Assembly: GCA_050298555.1 (NCBI GenBank)
Contig: JBNKUL010000059.1
Span: 1-14,735 of the forward strand
Direction: 5' to 3'
Source of the DNA: JAPHSX01 sp050298555
GTDB lineage: Bacteria; Pseudomonadota; Gammaproteobacteria; Thiohalomonadales; Thiohalomonadaceae
DNA: 14,735 bases
The translations under genes were made by a program, and so were the position numbers. Positions 12,921 through 14,735 of this stretch are shown here, piece by piece. The notes under the pieces are model-generated. The model was not told the DNA's origin. It worked only from the letters and a program-made list of their open reading frames with translations, and did no database searches. Within the stretch, counting starts at the first letter, position 1; each line of letters begins with the position of its first letter.

Positions 12921-14627
12921 ATGCACCACGACGGCCTGTTTGATGTCATCACCCTGCTGGGGGCAGCGGTACTCATCGTGCCGCTGTTCCAGTTCCTGCG
13001 CCTGGGTTCGGTGCTCGGCTTCCTTGCTGCCGGCCTGCTGATCGGGCCGGGTGGGCTCTCCCTGTTCACCGAGGTGGAGGAGGTGCGCCTGCTGGCCGAG
13101 CTGGGGGTGGTGTTCCTGCTCTTCATCATCGGTATCGAACTCAAGCCAGCGCGCCTGTGGCTGATGCGTCGCCAGGTCTTCGGTATGGGTACGGTACAGG
13201 TGGTCGCCACCGGTATGGCGCTGATGCTGGCCCTGATGGCGGGCGGTATCGAGTCGCGGGTGGCCCTGCTATTGGGCCTCGGCCTGGCGCTCTCCTCTAC
13301 CGCCTTCGTGCTGCAGATCCTTACTGAACGGGGGGAGTTGGGCAGCTCCCACGGCCGTACCGCCTTCGCCATCCTGCTGCTGCAGGACCTGGCGGTGGTG
13401 CCTCTGCTGGCGCTGGTGCCGCTACTGGCACAGCCTGAGACCTCGCTCAGCGGCGATCTCGGCATCGCGGCACTGAAGGCGCTGGGGATGGTGGCGGCGG
13501 TGATCCTGATCGGGCGGCTGTTTCTGCGTCCGGCACTGCACCAGGTGGCGCTACACGGCAGCCACGAGATCTTTCTCGCCACGGCACTGCTGCTGGTGCT
13601 CGGTACCGCGGTGTTGATTGAGCAGGCGGGGATGTCGATGGCGATGGGGGCCTTTCTCGCGGGTCTGCTGATTGCCGACTCGGAGTTTCGTCACCAGATC
13701 ATGGCCGATATACAGCCCTTCCGCGCCATGCTGCTCGGTCTCTTCTTTATGGCGGTGGGGATGTCCATCGACCTGACGATTCTGCTGGCCTCGCCGTTAC
13801 GTATCGTAGTGATGCTGGCGGGGCTGATCGTGATTAAGGCGGCGGTGCTGTGGGGGGTGGCGCGTCTATTCGGTGTCAGCCATAAGGCGGCAAGACAGAG
13901 TGCGCTGCTGATGGCGCAGGGCGGTGAGTTCGCCTTCGTGCTATTCGGCGCGGCACAGCTCGCCGGCCTGCTGCAGCGGCCGCTCTACCAGGAGATGCTA
14001 CTGGTGGTGGCGCTGAGCATGGTGGTGACGCCTCTGCTGGCGATGCGTTCAGACAAGCGTGACGAGGTGGCCGAGATTGAAGAGGTGGGCGAGCCGCTGG
14101 AAGCCCATGCCGGTGAGGAGGAGCCCGAGGTGTTGATCGCAGGCTTCGGCCGTATGGGGCAGCGTATCGCCACCCTGGTACGCGATGCAGGGGTGCCCTA
14201 TGTGGCCATCGAGCAGCGCCTGCCGCTGGTTTCGCGGGGGCGTAACGACGGTTATGCGGTCTATTTCGGCAATGCGGCGCAGGCCGACGTGTTACGCAGT
14301 GCGGGGGTGGCCCATGCCAGGTTGATGGTGGTGGCGATCGATAACCCCGAGGCGGTGGGGCATGTGGTGGCCGAGGTGCGCCGCCTCTACCCGGGGTTGC
14401 CCATCTTCGCCCGGGGGCACAGCCGTCACCGTTGTATCGACCTGCTCAAGGCCGGGGCCACCGGGGTGGCCTCGGAGAACCTGGAGGCCAGCCTGCAGCT
14501 GGCCCGCTCGGCCCTTACTGAGGTGGGGGTAGACGAGGCACAGGTGGAGGAGCAGCTGGAGGCTTACCGCCACCACTACTATAGCTACCTAGCTACGCGG
14601 CAGCCCGAGGGGAATGGCGGCGCTTAG
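12921..14627 (+). CDS. Kef-type monovalent cation:proton antiporter (CPA2) with RCK domain
   Basis: A 568-aa inner-membrane transporter of the CPA2 family, related to KefB/KefC potassium efflux systems. Residues ~5-380 contain roughly twelve hydrophobic segments. Family hallmarks include LGFLAAGLLIGPGGL, LGVVFLLFIIGIELKP, SSTAFVLQIL, LLLQDLAVVPLL with Q155-D156 (the conserved Gln-Asp of Kef proteins), MGAFLAGLLIADSEF and AQGGEFAFVLF. After an acidic linker (~385-400) comes an RCK/TrkA-N domain with the Rossmann loop GFGRMGQ from G408. It is slightly shorter than E. coli KefB/KefC. No KefF/KefG-type quinone reductase is adjacent, so glutathione gating is not established. AAAGGA at 12904-12909 is 11 nt upstream of the ATG. 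Its stop overlaps that of a minus-strand gene. Confidence 0.88.
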   Translation: MHHDGLFDVITLLGAAVLIVPLFQFLRLGSVLGFLAAGLLIGPGGLSLFTEVEEVRLLAELGVVFLLFIIGIELKPARLWLMRRQVFGMGTVQVVATGMALMLALMAGGIESRVALLLGLGLALSSTAFVLQILTERGELGSSHGRTAFAILLLQDLAVVPLLALVPLLAQPETSLSGDLGIAALKALGMVAAVILIGRLFLRPALHQVALHGSHEIFLATALLLVLGTAVLIEQAGMSMAMGAFLAGLLIADSEFRHQIMADIQPFRAMLLGLFFMAVGMSIDLTILLASPLRIVVMLAGLIVIKAAVLWGVARLFGVSHKAARQSALLMAQGGEFAFVLFGAAQLAGLLQRPLYQEMLLVVALSMVVTPLLAMRSDKRDEVAEIEEVGEPLEAHAGEEEPEVLIAGFGRMGQRIATLVRDAGVPYVAIEQRLPLVSRGRNDGYAVYFGNAAQADVLRSAGVAHARLMVVAIDNPEAVGHVVAEVRRLYPGLPIFARGHSRHRCIDLLKAGATGVASENLEASLQLARSALTEVGVDEAQVEEQLEAYRHHYYSYLATRQPEGNGGA

Positions 14628-14735
14628 GCGGCGCTGTCGCTGAGGGTGAGGGCATCCAGCCCTACATAGTCACGAATGCCGTCGTCGGCAAACTCGCTCA
14701 TCACCACCTTGTCGAGTAGTGCACCGACCGTGGGG
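14624..14735 (-). CDS. C-terminal end of an unidentified protein (5' end outside window)
   Basis: On the minus strand an open frame enters from the right edge and ends at a TAA (complement of 14624-14626). The 36 visible residues include LLDKVVMSEFADDGIRDYVG and end LSDSAA. Third codon positions are mostly G or C, as in the neighbouring genes, and the plus strand has no competing gene after the antiporter stop, so I read this as a real gene end. The product is not recognised from this short piece. Its stop overlaps the antiporter stop by 4 bp, tail to tail (14624-14627). Confidence 0.6.
   Translation of the reverse strand, partial: PTVGALLDKVVMSEFADDGIRDYVGLDALTLSDSAA

Overview
The window looks like a chromosomal stretch of a GC-rich gammaproteobacterium. 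The clearest protein calls (SbcB C-terminus, UvrD, RlmG, FkpA/Mip-type lipoprotein FKBP, group II truncated haemoglobin, Kef-type antiporter) all read as gammaproteobacterial orthologues, and the codons strongly favour G/C in third position. I would guess an environmental, perhaps Chromatiales-like, lineage, but the genus cannot be fixed from this sequence. I see no tRNA, rRNA, CRISPR array, insertion sequence, integrase or phage gene.

Layout. (1) Positions 1-341 hold the 3' end of sbcB (exonuclease I), convergent with a minus-strand group II truncated haemoglobin (387-776). A REP-like palindrome lies between their stop codons. (2) An AT-rich divergent intergenic region (777-956) leads right into a two-gene unit. 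Its first gene is an exported PhnD-type substrate-binding protein; the second is a membrane-bound HAMP-PAS-GGDEF-EAL c-di-GMP enzyme with both catalytic signatures intact. Together they resemble a periplasmic ligand sensor coupled to a c-di-GMP output, similar in plan to the NspS-MbaA pair of Vibrio cholerae. (3) uvrD (4211-6457) encodes DNA helicase II. It carries about 28 extra residues compared with E. coli UvrD, exactly where a 65-bp REP-like inverted repeat lies in frame inside the gene.

(4) Positions 6534-9114 form a same-strand run of small or poorly known genes: an HDOD protein, a DUF1840 protein, a 179-aa protein of unknown function translationally coupled to it by a GTGA overlap, a 78-aa unknown, and a single-pass membrane protein with an N-terminal zinc ribbon. 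(5) Positions 9167-10903 encode a multi-pass hybrid histidine kinase with a C-terminal receiver. (6) Then come a lipoprotein FKBP peptidyl-prolyl isomerase, rlmG (23S rRNA G1835 methyltransferase) and a Kef/CPA2 cation:proton antiporter with an RCK/TrkA-N domain. The antiporter's stop codon overlaps, tail to tail, the stop of a minus-strand gene that runs off the right edge.

Taken together, the window mixes housekeeping DNA repair and RNA modification with a notable density of signalling proteins (c-di-GMP enzyme, HDOD protein, hybrid kinase). The two observations most worth following are the in-frame REP-like insertion in uvrD and the PhnD-like/GGDEF-EAL sensor module with its possible alternative-folding leader.
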